Positions 36,226 to 44,503 of a DNA stretch of 64,000 bases are shown here, one piece after another (positions within the stretch are counted from its first letter, which is position 1; every line of letters begins with the position of its first letter). Under the pieces are notes generated by a model that did no database searches, had not been told where the DNA came from, and worked only from the letters and a program-made list of their open reading frames with translations. The stretch covers positions 124,001 through 188,000 of the forward strand of contig JASCOF010000007.1 of assembly GCA_029960065.1 (NCBI GenBank), written 5' to 3'. The translations under genes were made by a program, and so were the position numbers. The DNA is from Flavobacteriaceae bacterium PS02336 (GTDB taxonomy: Bacteria; Bacteroidota; Bacteroidia; Flavobacteriales; Flavobacteriaceae).

Positions 36226-36729
36226 TTAGAAAAACATGCTTTTAAAATCTAGAAAGAAGTTTCTTTTCTTAGACTTCTTTTCATGCTTTTCCTTTTTTTC
36301 AGCACTTTTCTTTTTCAAAACCTCTTTAGCTTTCTCCATCCGTTTAACTGGTTTTATTGCTTCCGTTTTAGAATTTTCGTAAAACTTTTTGAAAGGACGC
36401 GGTTCAAAATCAACCAAAATTGCCGCCATGTTTATAGCATCAATGTTTGACGGATCTGTTTCGCCTTTAAAGAAAGTCTCGATAGGTCGAAACTTATCTT
36501 TTTTCTCCTTAAACTTATTCTTTTTACTATGATCGAAATCTAAACCCAAGAGATTACTGAAGACGTTCAGATCCTCTTTGGTCGGGTTATTTTCGAAGAT
36601 CAACCAGCACAAATCACGAAGTTTTCCACGAGAAGGCTTGTACAAATAATCAAAGTATTTACCTTCTTTTTCGGTCTCGTATTTTTTTCTAATTGCTCTT
36701 TTATATTTTTCTAGTGTATTGTTTTGCAT
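36226..36729 (-). CDS. Unknown basic protein under operator A
   Basis: 167 residues from the ATG at 36729 (MQNNTLEKYKRAIRKKYE); the frame extends 23 residues further up but that lies in an AT-rich spacer. The first ~110 residues look like a compact helical domain (KLRDLCWLIFENNPTKEDLNVFSNLLGLDFD ... PIETFFKGETDPSNIDAINMAAILVDFEPRPF), and the last ~50 are a Lys/Glu-rich tail ending in RNFFLDFKSMFF. I do not recognise the family. The lysine-rich tail would suit nucleic-acid contact. It is downstream of the 52-aa ORF, both behind operator A, so it is probably part of the RtcB-associated regulon. Confidence 0.75.
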   Translation of the reverse strand: MQNNTLEKYKRAIRKKYETEKEGKYFDYLYKPSRGKLRDLCWLIFENNPTKEDLNVFSNLLGLDFDHSKKNKFKEKKDKFRPIETFFKGETDPSNIDAINMAAILVDFEPRPFKKFYENSKTEAIKPVKRMEKAKEVLKKKSAEKKEKHEKKSKKRNFFLDFKSMFF

Positions 36730-36838
36730 GGTATTTTTTTTTTTGTAATTCTTGGAAATCTCAGGAAATCGAAGGTTTTCTGGGAAATCCAATATCACAA
36801 AAGTTTAAAAGCACCCTTGCTTTACCAGAGAAATATCT

Positions 36839-36997
36839 CTAAATGATATATATAATTTTCCTAAAATTCACCTTTATATTCCATAGGTTAATAAGCTCTA
36901 AATCCATCTCTCTACTCGAGGCAAATGGCGACTCACTAAATTCCACTTTATCTGTTTGACCACTATAGTCTGACCTAAGTCCTATTTTTTGATTCAT
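36839..36997 (-). CDS. Possible 52-aa small protein
   Basis: ATG at 36997, stop at 36839; starts MNQKIGLRSDYSGQTDKVEF and ends in a hydrophobic stretch (INLWNIKVNFRKIIYII). It is the first substantial ORF downstream of operator/promoter A (leader of about 80 nt) and precedes the 36226 gene by 109 nt; a short purine-rich tract (ttagg) precedes the ATG. No similarity recognised. Supported by position and an uninterrupted frame only. Confidence 0.5.
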   Translation of the reverse strand: MNQKIGLRSDYSGQTDKVEFSESPFASSREMDLELINLWNIKVNFRKIIYII

Positions 36998-37083
36998 CCT
37001 AAAATTTTTATTGTTAAACTTAAACTGTTAGCACTTACCACTAACTATTTCTATTTTTTACTTCATTTTTATTCTTTCGTGAA

Positions 37084-37120
37084 CAAATATTACAATTGTT
37101 CTACGCAGTTATTTTGCGTA
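37084..37120 (-). promoter_or_regulatory. Operator/promoter A (RtcB-regulon type)
   Basis: On the minus strand TACGCAAAATAACTGCGTA (37120-37102), a perfect 6-bp inverted repeat with 7-nt spacer, followed 15 nt later by TTTG of the -7 box (37087-37084). Same layout as sites at 50886-50921, 53971-54007 and 54429-54465. Confidence 0.8.
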
Positions 37121-37173
37121 TAATTTTTTTTTAAGGTTCTAAGAGGCTAAGTTTTTTTTTATCTTAACATTTG

Positions 37174-37245
37174 TCTGGGAAGCAGGATTTGAACCTGCGA
37201 CCTCCCACGTCCAAGGCGGGTAAACAACCACCGTTATCTTCCCAG
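37174..37245 (-). tRNA. tRNA-Pro(TGG)-like gene with non-canonical D arm
   Basis: Minus strand, 72 nt: acceptor CTGGGAA/TTCCCAG (7/7 paired), anticodon stem CCCGC/GTGGG with loop CTTGGAC (anticodon TGG), 5-nt variable loop AGGTC, T-arm GCAGG TTCAAAT CCTGC, discriminator A, no CCA. The T arm and variable loop match ordinary tRNA-Pro. But position 8 is G, the D arm is TAAC..GTTT with at most three pairs, A14 is absent, and position 37 is A where tRNA-Pro needs G37. Either a decayed tRNA or a tRNA mimic. Confidence 0.6.
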
Positions 37246-37299
37246 TTTTTCTTTTTTCTTTGCCCCTCTGAACCTTTGGGCCTTTGCACCTAAAAAAAA

Positions 37300-37321
37300 A
37301 GCACCCAATTAAAGGTGCTTC
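37300..37321 (-). terminator. Terminator of micro-ORF 1
   Basis: Minus strand aagcacc..ggtgctt hairpin followed by a run of nine T, 24 nt after the stop codon of the 31-aa ORF. Confidence 0.85.
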
Positions 37322-37344
37322 ATAACAAATACGATATAACTATC

Positions 37345-37440
37345 CTATTGCCTATCTTGATGCACCGACATGTAAAAGCATTCACGATCCGAAGTCGCGG
37401 CTACTAATCCTGGGTTGTGTATGTATAATTTAAAACTCAT
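37345..37440 (-). CDS. Micro-ORF 1, 31-aa peptide
   Basis: ATG at 37440, TAG at 37345-37347; the peptide starts MSFKLYIHNPGLVAAT and ends ECFYMSVHQDRQ. It is bounded by a good Bacteroidota promoter (TTTG, 21 nt, TATCTTTG) and a strong terminator, which together define a short transcript whose only ORF is this one. One Cys, followed by aromatic residues and Met (CFYM), resembles GCYM in the second micro-ORF. Function unknown; it could be a signalling or toxic peptide or the coding part of a small RNA. Confidence 0.6.
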   Translation of the reverse strand: MSFKLYIHNPGLVAATSDRECFYMSVHQDRQ

Positions 37441-37503
37441 TTTATTTATTTTTTATAATTGTTGTTGTTACTTGATGAAACGCTTTGTTTCGATTTTGTT
37501 TGG

Positions 37504-37536
37504 CAAAGATATGATGGAAAAAATCATATTTCCAAA
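37504..37536 (-). promoter_or_regulatory. Promoter of micro-ORF 1
   Basis: Minus strand TTTG (37536-37533), 21 nt, TATCTTTG (37511-37504); the start codon is about 63 nt downstream. Confidence 0.65.
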
Positions 37537-37540
37537 TATT

Positions 37541-37840
37541 TTTTAAGATTAATTTTCTGACTATCAATTAATTAAGACTTAAATTTAGACAAAGAAATTC
37601 CTACCCGCATACTAGTGCAGATCTCAATTTTGTATCAAATGACTGTTACTCATCGGATTACTTTCCAAGACTATATTTCTCTATTTTGATTAATCATTAA
37701 ACATTTTGGTCAATTATTTTTTTAGTTTTTTTTAGTTATGGTTTGTTTTTCTATCATTTGTTGTCCTATTGAACGCTTTTTATTGTCAAACTGAACGAAG
37801 TCAAAGTCCCTTTTTTTATAATCGAAATGCCTTAAAACAA
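37541..37840. other. AT-rich spacer without a gene
   Basis: About 300 bp between the two micro-ORF units. Only very short frames on either strand and a fragment 'gtcaaactgaacgaagtcaaa' of a dispersed repeat were seen. Confidence 0.5.
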
Positions 37841-37870
37841 AAAAAGCACCCTTAAATAAAGGATGCTTTT
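37840..37870 (-). terminator. Terminator of micro-ORF 2
   Basis: Minus strand aagcatcc..gggtgctt hairpin plus T-run, 29 nt after the stop codon of the 32-aa ORF; close relative of the micro-ORF 1 terminator. Confidence 0.85.
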
Positions 37871-37898
37871 CTATTTTATGATGAGTTTGACTCTAATT

Positions 37899-37997
37899 TT
37901 ACATTATAACTTCATAAAAATACATATAGCATCCTGCACAATCAGCTGGAATATCTCCGGCAGAACGTTCAAAATTTTTGCTTACTAAAAGTATCAT
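37899..37997 (-). CDS. Micro-ORF 2, 32-aa peptide
   Basis: ATG at 37997, TAA at 37899-37901; starts MILLVSKNFERSAGD and ends GCYMYFYEVIM. It has the same architecture as micro-ORF 1: TTTG-21 nt-TACATTTG promoter (38059-38027) and a near-identical terminator. Two Cys (DCAGC) lie just before an aromatic tail. The repeated promoter-microORF-terminator layout argues that these are real expressed units. No function can be assigned. Confidence 0.6.
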   Translation of the reverse strand: MILLVSKNFERSAGDIPADCAGCYMYFYEVIM

Positions 37998-38026
37998 ATG
38001 TATTTTTCTATTATTAATTACAGACA

Positions 38027-38059
38027 CAAATGTAGTATATTTTATCATAATTTAACAAA
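38027..38059 (-). promoter_or_regulatory. Promoter of micro-ORF 2
   Basis: Minus strand TTTG (38059-38056), 21 nt, TACATTTG (38034-38027), the same spacing as for micro-ORF 1. Confidence 0.65.
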
Positions 38060-38088
38060 ATATACCAAAAATATATTTTTTATAACAA

Positions 38089-38118
38089 AAACCCCGCAAA
38101 TACCGATTTGCGGGGTTT
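38089..38118 (-). terminator. Terminator of the DUF4132 operon
   Basis: Stem ccccgcaaat/atttgcgggg extended by A/T pairs, 4-nt loop, T-rich tail on the minus strand directly after the DUF4132 stop codon. Confidence 0.88.
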
Positions 38119-38125
38119 GTTTTTT

Positions 38126-41100
38126 TTAAGCATACGTCTTATCAATTTGACTTAAAATCGTTGGATCTTGAATTTCATTGTCCTTTGCAAATAACAATAC
38201 TTTAGACATTACCTCAGCCGATTTTGGATCGTCGTCTGCAAATGGAAGGAATAAACGTCCTCTGTGCTGAGAATGAATTGGCAGTATAGATAAATATTTT
38301 CCCGGAACCTGATGCACAACTGCACTTCCTAAATGCACACTGTATTCTGCCAGCTGTCCTTTTATGATGGCATGGTTTCCAGTAATTTCTACATTTTTAA
38401 TTTTGAATAAACGAAGTGTTTCTCTCAACAATACGGCTCTCATTTCGATAGATGAATGACTCGCTTCCGGATCAACTCCGCCAACATGGGCAACGCTTAC
38501 TACCAAATCAATATCGCGCATTACTTCGGAGAAAATCCTCGGATTAATATCTTCAAAAGCAATGTTTTTATAATCTTTTAAAGAATGAAATTCAATCGTT
38601 TCCAAAGTTGGACTTTCTACATCGGCTGGCGAAAACCAATCTGCCAACGCGTACATTTTTACCTGATAACCTTCTTTATGAAAAACTTTCTGCAAACCTT
38701 CTTCGTAATCTACTTTCCAGCCTCTTCCTTTTAGCAATGCTAAAGTTTGGTTTGGCTGAACCTGATGTCCTGCGTAACGTCGTGAAACTGATTTTTCTTT
38801 TAATTCGTCTGGCGTTGGAACATATAATTCTCTAAAAATTTGTTTAAACGGCTGTTGTAATTTATTGTCAAAACAATATTTCTGGAAGTCTGTCCAAACG
38901 TTATGTTTATGCAAGTCGAAACAATGCGCAATTCTAAAAGTCTGATTTTCGTTTAAAGAAATCATTTCTCCTAAAGCCGTTACCAGATTTCCATCCACAT
39001 AAAAACCTACTTGATCTTCGTTTGAAATAAACACTAGTTTCTCCAAATGTTTCGAAATAATTGGATGTTCGAAAAGATTCTCCATTTCTGCGAATAAAAA
39101 CTCGTCTCCGCGAATCATACTTTCTTCTAATCCTTTTCTTGAACGTGTCCATTGCTCGCGCATCGTTTTGCGGTAATTCGTCAGTTCAAGAATTCCTTTG
39201 TCTTTTTTGTATTTCGGCGGAATCGATTTTAATTCTTTATCGCCTTTCAAAGTAACCAAATCGGCTTTTCCTTCTTTATTGATCACCAAACTTATCGTTA
39301 CATCATCCAATTTAACTTCCGTTTCTTTAGACAAGATATTCTGAATCTGTTTGGTTTCCATTGCCCAAGTCAAACGAACCGGATCTGGATAACCCGCATT
39401 TCTCGCTAAATTTTCTAAAGCCACACGAATCGCCAAAGCTTCACTCGCCTGTTTCATCGAACCAAACTCTTTGCTTTCTTTTTTAAACTGCTGTAAATAT
39501 TCGTAACGCGCCAGAATATCTTTTTCTGGACTTGCTTTGCTTAAAGGCACCAAACCGTAAACGCGCAAATAGTCCTGATCACGTTTGTCTTTTACTTTTG
39601 CTGTAACTTCTCTAATTTTTAAATCGCCTGTAATCGTGTCTGCATACAAACGTGCGCGTCTGTGTCCGTTTCCGTCTGTCACATATTTAGCCGATTCGTA
39701 CAGCATTTCCCATTTGGCTTTGCCTAATTTTTTATAAGCCGAAACAAACCAATCTTTGTCTACCGCTCCGTCTTTAAAATCTTGTAAATCGATAGAAGAG
39801 AATTTCGCCATTTCACTTTCCAATTCGGAATTTACCGCGCTGTAACTTGCTGTTTTAGTATGCGCATGAAACCACCAGATACCTTCATCCAGACCTTTCC
39901 AATCTAAATAATTACTAATAAGCTTTTGCCATTGCGGCGCATAAATGGCCGTCTGAATCAATCTTTCTTCTGAGATTTTGGCTTTTTTACCGGCTTCATT
40001 AAAAACTTCTTGTGTATCTGATTCTAAAGGATAACATCTTTTCAGCAAGTAACTGAATAGTTTTTGTTTGGTCAATTCGGTATAACTCCACGAATAAATA
40101 TAGCCCTTGTACAAACTTGCTTTTCCAAGTGCCGTAAGTAATTCAACTAAACGATTAACGCCATAAATTTTCTGGAAACTCTGCACCAAAGGCGTAACCG
40201 AAGTATTCGAATCGCCTCTTTTGACTTCAATATCCAAAAATGTTTCGCGGATTTTATCAATCATGTCAGTCAAGAATGGAAATCTTACCAATAAGTCCTC
40301 GCTTCCCTGATTCCTGTAATTTCTGTTTCCTCCCGTTAAAAAGGAAATTCTATCGGGTTCTAAAATACCTTCGTACAATTCACCTTCTGTAATTAAATTT
40401 TGCTCAAAAGCGACACTATACAACTGAACAAAGGGTTTGCAGTACGAAATATTTCTTTCCAATCCGTTTAACTGTCTCCATCTGAACAAATTCCATATCT
40501 TAATTTCTTGTTCTGCAGTTACAAATCTTAAGTCGATTCTGTTTAGATAAACATCAAAATGGTTCTGATTCTGCCAGCCGTTTCCTCTATTCGCATCGTA
40601 ATAATACTGGTCTTTTACTGGTTTGTCTTCAAACTCTTTAACAGATTCTGGAAGATCTGCATACAAAGCAACAGAAGCATCAATCAAGAAATCTATTTTT
40701 TCTTTAAAGACATATTTCAGCTGTAAAGCATTCAAAATATTCAAAATCGCATTGTCCCAATCGTAACCTCTTTTGTTAGGGTGCGGTAGTAATTCTTTAT
40801 AATAAAAAACATGCTTTTCTAGAAAATCACGCCAAATTTTACGATCGCAATTACTTACGAATGTCAGCAAAAACAAATCTCGTTCTGCCAGACCCGAATT
40901 TTTAAACCAGCCCTCCCAAACTTCATATAAAGGATAATTTGATGCCGCAGCTTCTGAGTCTTTTTCCTCTTTCAAATTCTTTAATTGTCTGAAAGAATTT
41001 CCAAGTAAAACTGTCGTTTTGCTGTTATCGTAATTTTCGATTTCATATTCATAATTTCGATTCTCTTCAAATAATTGATACAGTTTCGAAATTTCATTTT

Positions 41101-43198
41101 TAATATGCGACATCGATTTTGAAAAACCATATTGCTGCGCCCCAACCGATTTGGCATACAAAGAATCGGCATCTACTTTTGGCAATTCGTAAGCCGAGAT
41201 ATAATTTGGCGTAAAGAATCCGTAACCATTTTCGGCGCTTAGAATATTTTTCTTTTGCGACGGTTCTAACTGCTCAATAAATTTGGTTTCTTTTTCGGTA
41301 ATTTTTGGTCTTGCCGAATACGCTTTTACCCAATCGTTTACTTTATCGGTCAGTTTATTGTTTTTCTGCAATTGCAGCATAATATCCAAAGCCGACATAC
41401 GCTGTTCCATATCGCCTTTTTCTAGAATTTCATCTACAAAAGAAACAATTTTCGGTTCTTCCTGTTTCAGTAAAATTGCTGTTAGGTTTTTCTTTAAATT
41501 CGAATTTTTACGTTTGTACAATTCCTGAAAAATAGTCAATTCATCAGATGTCAGCGTCAAATTATTCAAGGTCGAAATTGCCGAAGCTACAAGCGATTCT
41601 CCCCTGTCTTTCAAGATTCTTAAAGCAAAACTTCTTTGGAAATCGGTTGGTGCTTTTTTCTCTTTTCCGTCGTTGCTTTGAAAATTATAAAACGAATAAC
41701 AGTAATAACTGCCTAGAATCTGGCGCGTCAGTTTTTCTCTTAAATTGATAGAGAAGCTTTCGAACTGACCTAAAATAAGTTCCAATCTATCGTTATGATC
41801 GCCAATTAAATTAATCGCCGACGAATACAAAGTGTCTTTTTCAAACTTCACATTCAGCCATGAAAATACTTTTCCTTCAAATGTTTTTTCTTTTACGGTT
41901 ATCGTTTCCGCAAGATTGTAGACTTTATTGAAGAAATCTGGATAATCGGCATTTTCGATATAATATTTCGATTTGATATTAGCGTCCAAAAGCATATTCA
42001 TTCTTGGAATGGCAAATGCCAAAACCTGCAGATTTTCGTCGTCTAATGCTTTAAAATAAAGAGGCATTTCGATGTAAGGATCGTTGGTTTCTCCTGCAAA
42101 TTTCAATGCCAGAGATTTCTTTTCTACCGAACCTTTTTCTAATAATTCATGCAGAAACGGAACTGTTTTCTCAACATCTAAAACACCTTGAACCCAAAGT
42201 GCCATATACGCTTCGTTATTATTTTTACTGCGAATGCCTGTCGGAATGGTTTCTGGATTCGAGAAATAACCGTAAGCCAAATCCAGAATAGTACGAACCG
42301 TAGTTTCTTTTTCAGCATCCCAGCCTAAACCTGTCCACGTATCGATTGCTCTTACGACAGACGAAAAACGGCTCAGTTTATTGTCGATAATCACTTTGAT
42401 CATGTATTGTAAAGCGCCAATGCTGGTTTCGTCCAGCGCTTCTAAAACAACCTGACGCAATCCTTCCTGACGCTGTGCCGAAAGCAATAATTTTTCGACC
42501 AATTCCCAGTTTTCTTTTTTCTCACTGTTTAAAAGCGCTTTGATGATATTTCGAGAAACTTTTCCCTGTGGGTCTTTATTGAAAATAATATCTTCAAATA
42601 ACTGATACAGATTTTCCTTATTCAAATCAAGTGCCGAAGACCAAACCATAAACTGGTTACTCGAATTTGAAATCTCCGTATCATAACGAATCTGATCTTC
42701 TAAACTCAAATTATAATAAACCGTTTTCGCATCCTGATAATGGTATTTACTGGCGCCGTTTAACAAAGAACGCAGAAAATTAACCTGATTAACCAGCAGA
42801 TATTTTTTATGATTTGGCGCTCTAAAAGAACGTCTCGAATAACCCGTTTGATACATTTTTTGAGGCAGTCTGTTCCAGGCTTCTTTTACGTAAACGGCAT
42901 TTTCTGCTCCAAAAAAGAAAACCAAAAGCTCGTAATAGTTTTTATCGTCCCAAAGGTTGTCTTTTATCAGTGTTTCAAATTTTTCGGCGTCTTTTGAGCC
43001 TAAAGAAATATAAGTGCCATAATAATTGTCCTCAAACTTAACCAGTTCAAGACCAAATTCCGCGACTTCTTTTTTGAGTTTTGTTCCAGAAAATAATTTC
43101 GTAACCAGATTGCTGTTTACAATTTCTTCCAGTTCTTTCTTGAATCTCTTAATCGGATTCTCGATTACTTTACTTTTTAATAAATCTTCAATTGTCAT
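38126..43198 (-). CDS. DUF5724/DUF4132 giant protein (MolR-like)
   Basis: 1690 residues. The N-terminal ~1000 residues are helical with HEAT-like repeats and match the DUF5724 type. The C-terminal part (~1230-1680) has the DUF4132 landmarks: HRRARLYADTITGDLKI, ALAIRVALENLARNAGYPDPVRLTWAMETKQ, LAHVGGVDPEASHSS-type segment and HLGSAVVHQVPGK. DUF4132 proteins such as E. coli YehI/MolR are encoded with MoxR ATPases and VWA proteins in uncharacterised ternary systems; none is adjacent here. Last gene of a three-gene minus-strand operon. Its proximity to RtcB and tRNA-like RNAs suggests a role in RNA stress, which is inference. Confidence 0.85.
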   Translation of the reverse strand: MTIEDLLKSKVIENPIKRFKKELEEIVNSNLVTKLFSGTKLKKEVAEFGLELVKFEDNYYGTYISLGSKDAEKFETLIKDNLWDDKNYYELLVFFFGAENAVYVKEAWNRLPQKMYQTGYSRRSFRAPNHKKYLLVNQVNFLRSLLNGASKYHYQDAKTVYYNLSLEDQIRYDTEISNSSNQFMVWSSALDLNKENLYQLFEDIIFNKDPQGKVSRNIIKALLNSEKKENWELVEKLLLSAQRQEGLRQVVLEALDETSIGALQYMIKVIIDNKLSRFSSVVRAIDTWTGLGWDAEKETTVRTILDLAYGYFSNPETIPTGIRSKNNNEAYMALWVQGVLDVEKTVPFLHELLEKGSVEKKSLALKFAGETNDPYIEMPLYFKALDDENLQVLAFAIPRMNMLLDANIKSKYYIENADYPDFFNKVYNLAETITVKEKTFEGKVFSWLNVKFEKDTLYSSAINLIGDHNDRLELILGQFESFSINLREKLTRQILGSYYCYSFYNFQSNDGKEKKAPTDFQRSFALRILKDRGESLVASAISTLNNLTLTSDELTIFQELYKRKNSNLKKNLTAILLKQEEPKIVSFVDEILEKGDMEQRMSALDIMLQLQKNNKLTDKVNDWVKAYSARPKITEKETKFIEQLEPSQKKNILSAENGYGFFTPNYISAYELPKVDADSLYAKSVGAQQYGFSKSMSHIKNEISKLYQLFEENRNYEYEIENYDNSKTTVLLGNSFRQLKNLKEEKDSEAAASNYPLYEVWEGWFKNSGLAERDLFLLTFVSNCDRKIWRDFLEKHVFYYKELLPHPNKRGYDWDNAILNILNALQLKYVFKEKIDFLIDASVALYADLPESVKEFEDKPVKDQYYYDANRGNGWQNQNHFDVYLNRIDLRFVTAEQEIKIWNLFRWRQLNGLERNISYCKPFVQLYSVAFEQNLITEGELYEGILEPDRISFLTGGNRNYRNQGSEDLLVRFPFLTDMIDKIRETFLDIEVKRGDSNTSVTPLVQSFQKIYGVNRLVELLTALGKASLYKGYIYSWSYTELTKQKLFSYLLKRCYPLESDTQEVFNEAGKKAKISEERLIQTAIYAPQWQKLISNYLDWKGLDEGIWWFHAHTKTASYSAVNSELESEMAKFSSIDLQDFKDGAVDKDWFVSAYKKLGKAKWEMLYESAKYVTDGNGHRRARLYADTITGDLKIREVTAKVKDKRDQDYLRVYGLVPLSKASPEKDILARYEYLQQFKKESKEFGSMKQASEALAIRVALENLARNAGYPDPVRLTWAMETKQIQNILSKETEVKLDDVTISLVINKEGKADLVTLKGDKELKSIPPKYKKDKGILELTNYRKTMREQWTRSRKGLEESMIRGDEFLFAEMENLFEHPIISKHLEKLVFISNEDQVGFYVDGNLVTALGEMISLNENQTFRIAHCFDLHKHNVWTDFQKYCFDNKLQQPFKQIFRELYVPTPDELKEKSVSRRYAGHQVQPNQTLALLKGRGWKVDYEEGLQKVFHKEGYQVKMYALADWFSPADVESPTLETIEFHSLKDYKNIAFEDINPRIFSEVMRDIDLVVSVAHVGGVDPEASHSSIEMRAVLLRETLRLFKIKNVEITGNHAIIKGQLAEYSVHLGSAVVHQVPGKYLSILPIHSQHRGRLFLPFADDDPKSAEVMSKVLLFAKDNEIQDPTILSQIDKTYA

Positions 43199-43304
43199 AT
43201 TGTTTATTTTAGATTTTAGATTACTCCATTTTGTCTTCCTGAGCGAAGTCGAAGGATTTCCCCAAACAGATTTTGGAATTTGGGATTTATTTTTTGGAAT
43301 TTAA

Positions 43305-43739
43305 TTACCAGTAGCTTCCCGCCAAAAACGTAAGCCTGATAAAAGTGATGGATTTGTTTTGAGATAAATCAATTTCCTCGTTTAAAGTTTCGAGCTGATC
43401 GTCGCCATAGAAAACAGCGTACAAACCGTCTTCAAAAGCTACAATGGCATTTTCCTGCGCTTTGGCCAAATCTACTTTATTGTGGTTATAAATTGCGCCA
43501 AAACCAACTTTTCCGGTATCGGTTAAAATGGGTAAATAATTTTCTTTGGGAAGATGAATTTTGTCTTCGTCTTCAAACTCAAAAGATGAAGAATGAAATA
43601 ACTGAACCTGATAGTCTACAATCGATTCAATTAATTTTTGTGTGGAAATTACAGAGTTTTCTATATCCAGAGCGATACTTTTTTCCTGAAGCAACGGATG
43701 TTTTTTTCCTAATTGTTTAACTGAGATGCTTATATTCAT
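43305..43739 (-). CDS. Small protein of the DUF4132 operon, unknown
   Basis: 144 residues (MNISISVKQLGKKHPLL ... FIRLTFLAGSYW). Mixed alpha/beta composition, acidic middle (FEFEDEDKIHLPKENYLPIL), no signal peptide or membrane helix. I do not recognise the family. It lies 107 nt upstream of the DUF4132 gene and downstream of the 93-aa gene on the same strand, so it probably acts with them. Confidence 0.7.
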   Translation of the reverse strand: MNISISVKQLGKKHPLLQEKSIALDIENSVISTQKLIESIVDYQVQLFHSSSFEFEDEDKIHLPKENYLPILTDTGKVGFGAIYNHNKVDLAKAQENAIVAFEDGLYAVFYGDDQLETLNEEIDLSQNKSITFIRLTFLAGSYW

Positions 43740-43861
43740 CTTTATCGGCTTTTATTTTGAAGCGGTAATGTAAGAATTTTAGAGTGATTTTTCCTTAAAA
43801 TAATGTCTTTTTAATGTTAAAAAATGTACGAATTAAAAGTACTTATTCATTGCAAAAAAAT

Positions 43862-43887
43862 ACCCCACCAATTGGCATTGGCAGGGT
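43862..43887 (-). terminator. Weak terminator-like hairpin after the 93-aa gene
   Basis: Stem accc-(ca)-ccaa / ttgg-(ca)-gggt with an internal 2x2 mismatch, followed on the minus strand by a T-run; it may only partly stop transcription into the next gene. Confidence 0.45.
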
Positions 43888-43895
43888 TTGGGTTT

Positions 43896-44177
43896 TTATT
43901 CGGATAATTTACGATTGCTTACACAAGCTTTATATATCTGTTTCTCTGAAAATGGCGATAAGGCTTCTGCCAGATTTCGGCTGGTTCTTAAACAGCTTAG
44001 TATTTTTTGCCTTAAATTGATATCGTCGCCAAACTCTGTATGCATTAATAGCTCGAAGATTTCCTGCAAATACATGGGCTGTTCTTTGTAATCTCCCTCA
44101 AACAATTCGTCTGAAAGGAAATTAATTACGGATGGCACTACATCACGATGTGTTGGTTTTTGATTTTCTTTTTGCAT
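43896..44177 (-). CDS. Small helical protein heading the DUF4132 operon
   Basis: 93 residues from the ATG at 44177 (MQKENQKPTHRDVVPSVINF); seven extra codons are open upstream but would place the start inside the leader hairpin. Sequence is predicted mostly helical (YLQEIFELLMHTEFGDD, LRQKILSCLRTSRNLAEAL). Family not recognised. A long leader (about 240 nt) with a structured element precedes it, and the promoter is TATCTTTG at 44431-44424. Confidence 0.7.
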   Translation of the reverse strand: MQKENQKPTHRDVVPSVINFLSDELFEGDYKEQPMYLQEIFELLMHTEFGDDINLRQKILSCLRTSRNLAEALSPFSEKQIYKACVSNRKLSE

Positions 44178-44196
44178 AATAGAAAATTTTAGATGC

Positions 44197-44282
44197 ACGA
44201 ATACCTCGCTTTAGGTGTGCAAAACATTCAAAGGAATGATTTAGGACAGTTTCCTGTTCCTTCACCGTGACGAGGTATTCGT
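44197..44282 (-). ncRNA. Structured leader RNA (multibranch element)
   Basis: Perfect 12-bp closing helix (arms 44197-44208 and 44271-44282) around ~60 nt that fold into a CATTC-cttt-GAATG hairpin and a second hairpin GGAACAG-GAAA-CTGTCC with a GNRA-type loop. It lies in the 5' leader of the 93-aa gene. It matches no riboswitch class I know; it could be a cis-regulator, a stable small RNA or a DNA cruciform. Confidence 0.5.
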
Positions 44283-44423
44283 TTATGTTAACTTAAATAA
44301 AGTTTAAGGATTTCTCCTTTGATTGTTTTGCATCGCAAAGATATGCTTTTATTTCAAAAAGAAAGAAATAACTTACTTTTTTTTAACGTTGTTTGAATTT
44401 TAACTAAGAATAAAGGTTGTAAA

Positions 44424-44431
44424 CAAAGATA
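44424..44431 (-). promoter_or_regulatory. -7 element TATCTTTG of the DUF4132 operon
   Basis: Exact TAnnTTTG match on the minus strand. The 19-bp operator found at the RtcB regulon promoters is not present here. Confidence 0.5.
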
Positions 44432-44503
44432 GAGATTATTTTTGTGGCGTAATTTATTTTATATCGTAGAGTATTGTAAGAATTTAAGATGTCAGAAAAA
44501 CAA

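Noticed and set aside
43814..44091. Two overlapping plus-strand frames of 67-68 codons
   Set aside because: Antisense to the 93-aa gene and its terminator; mutually overlapping.
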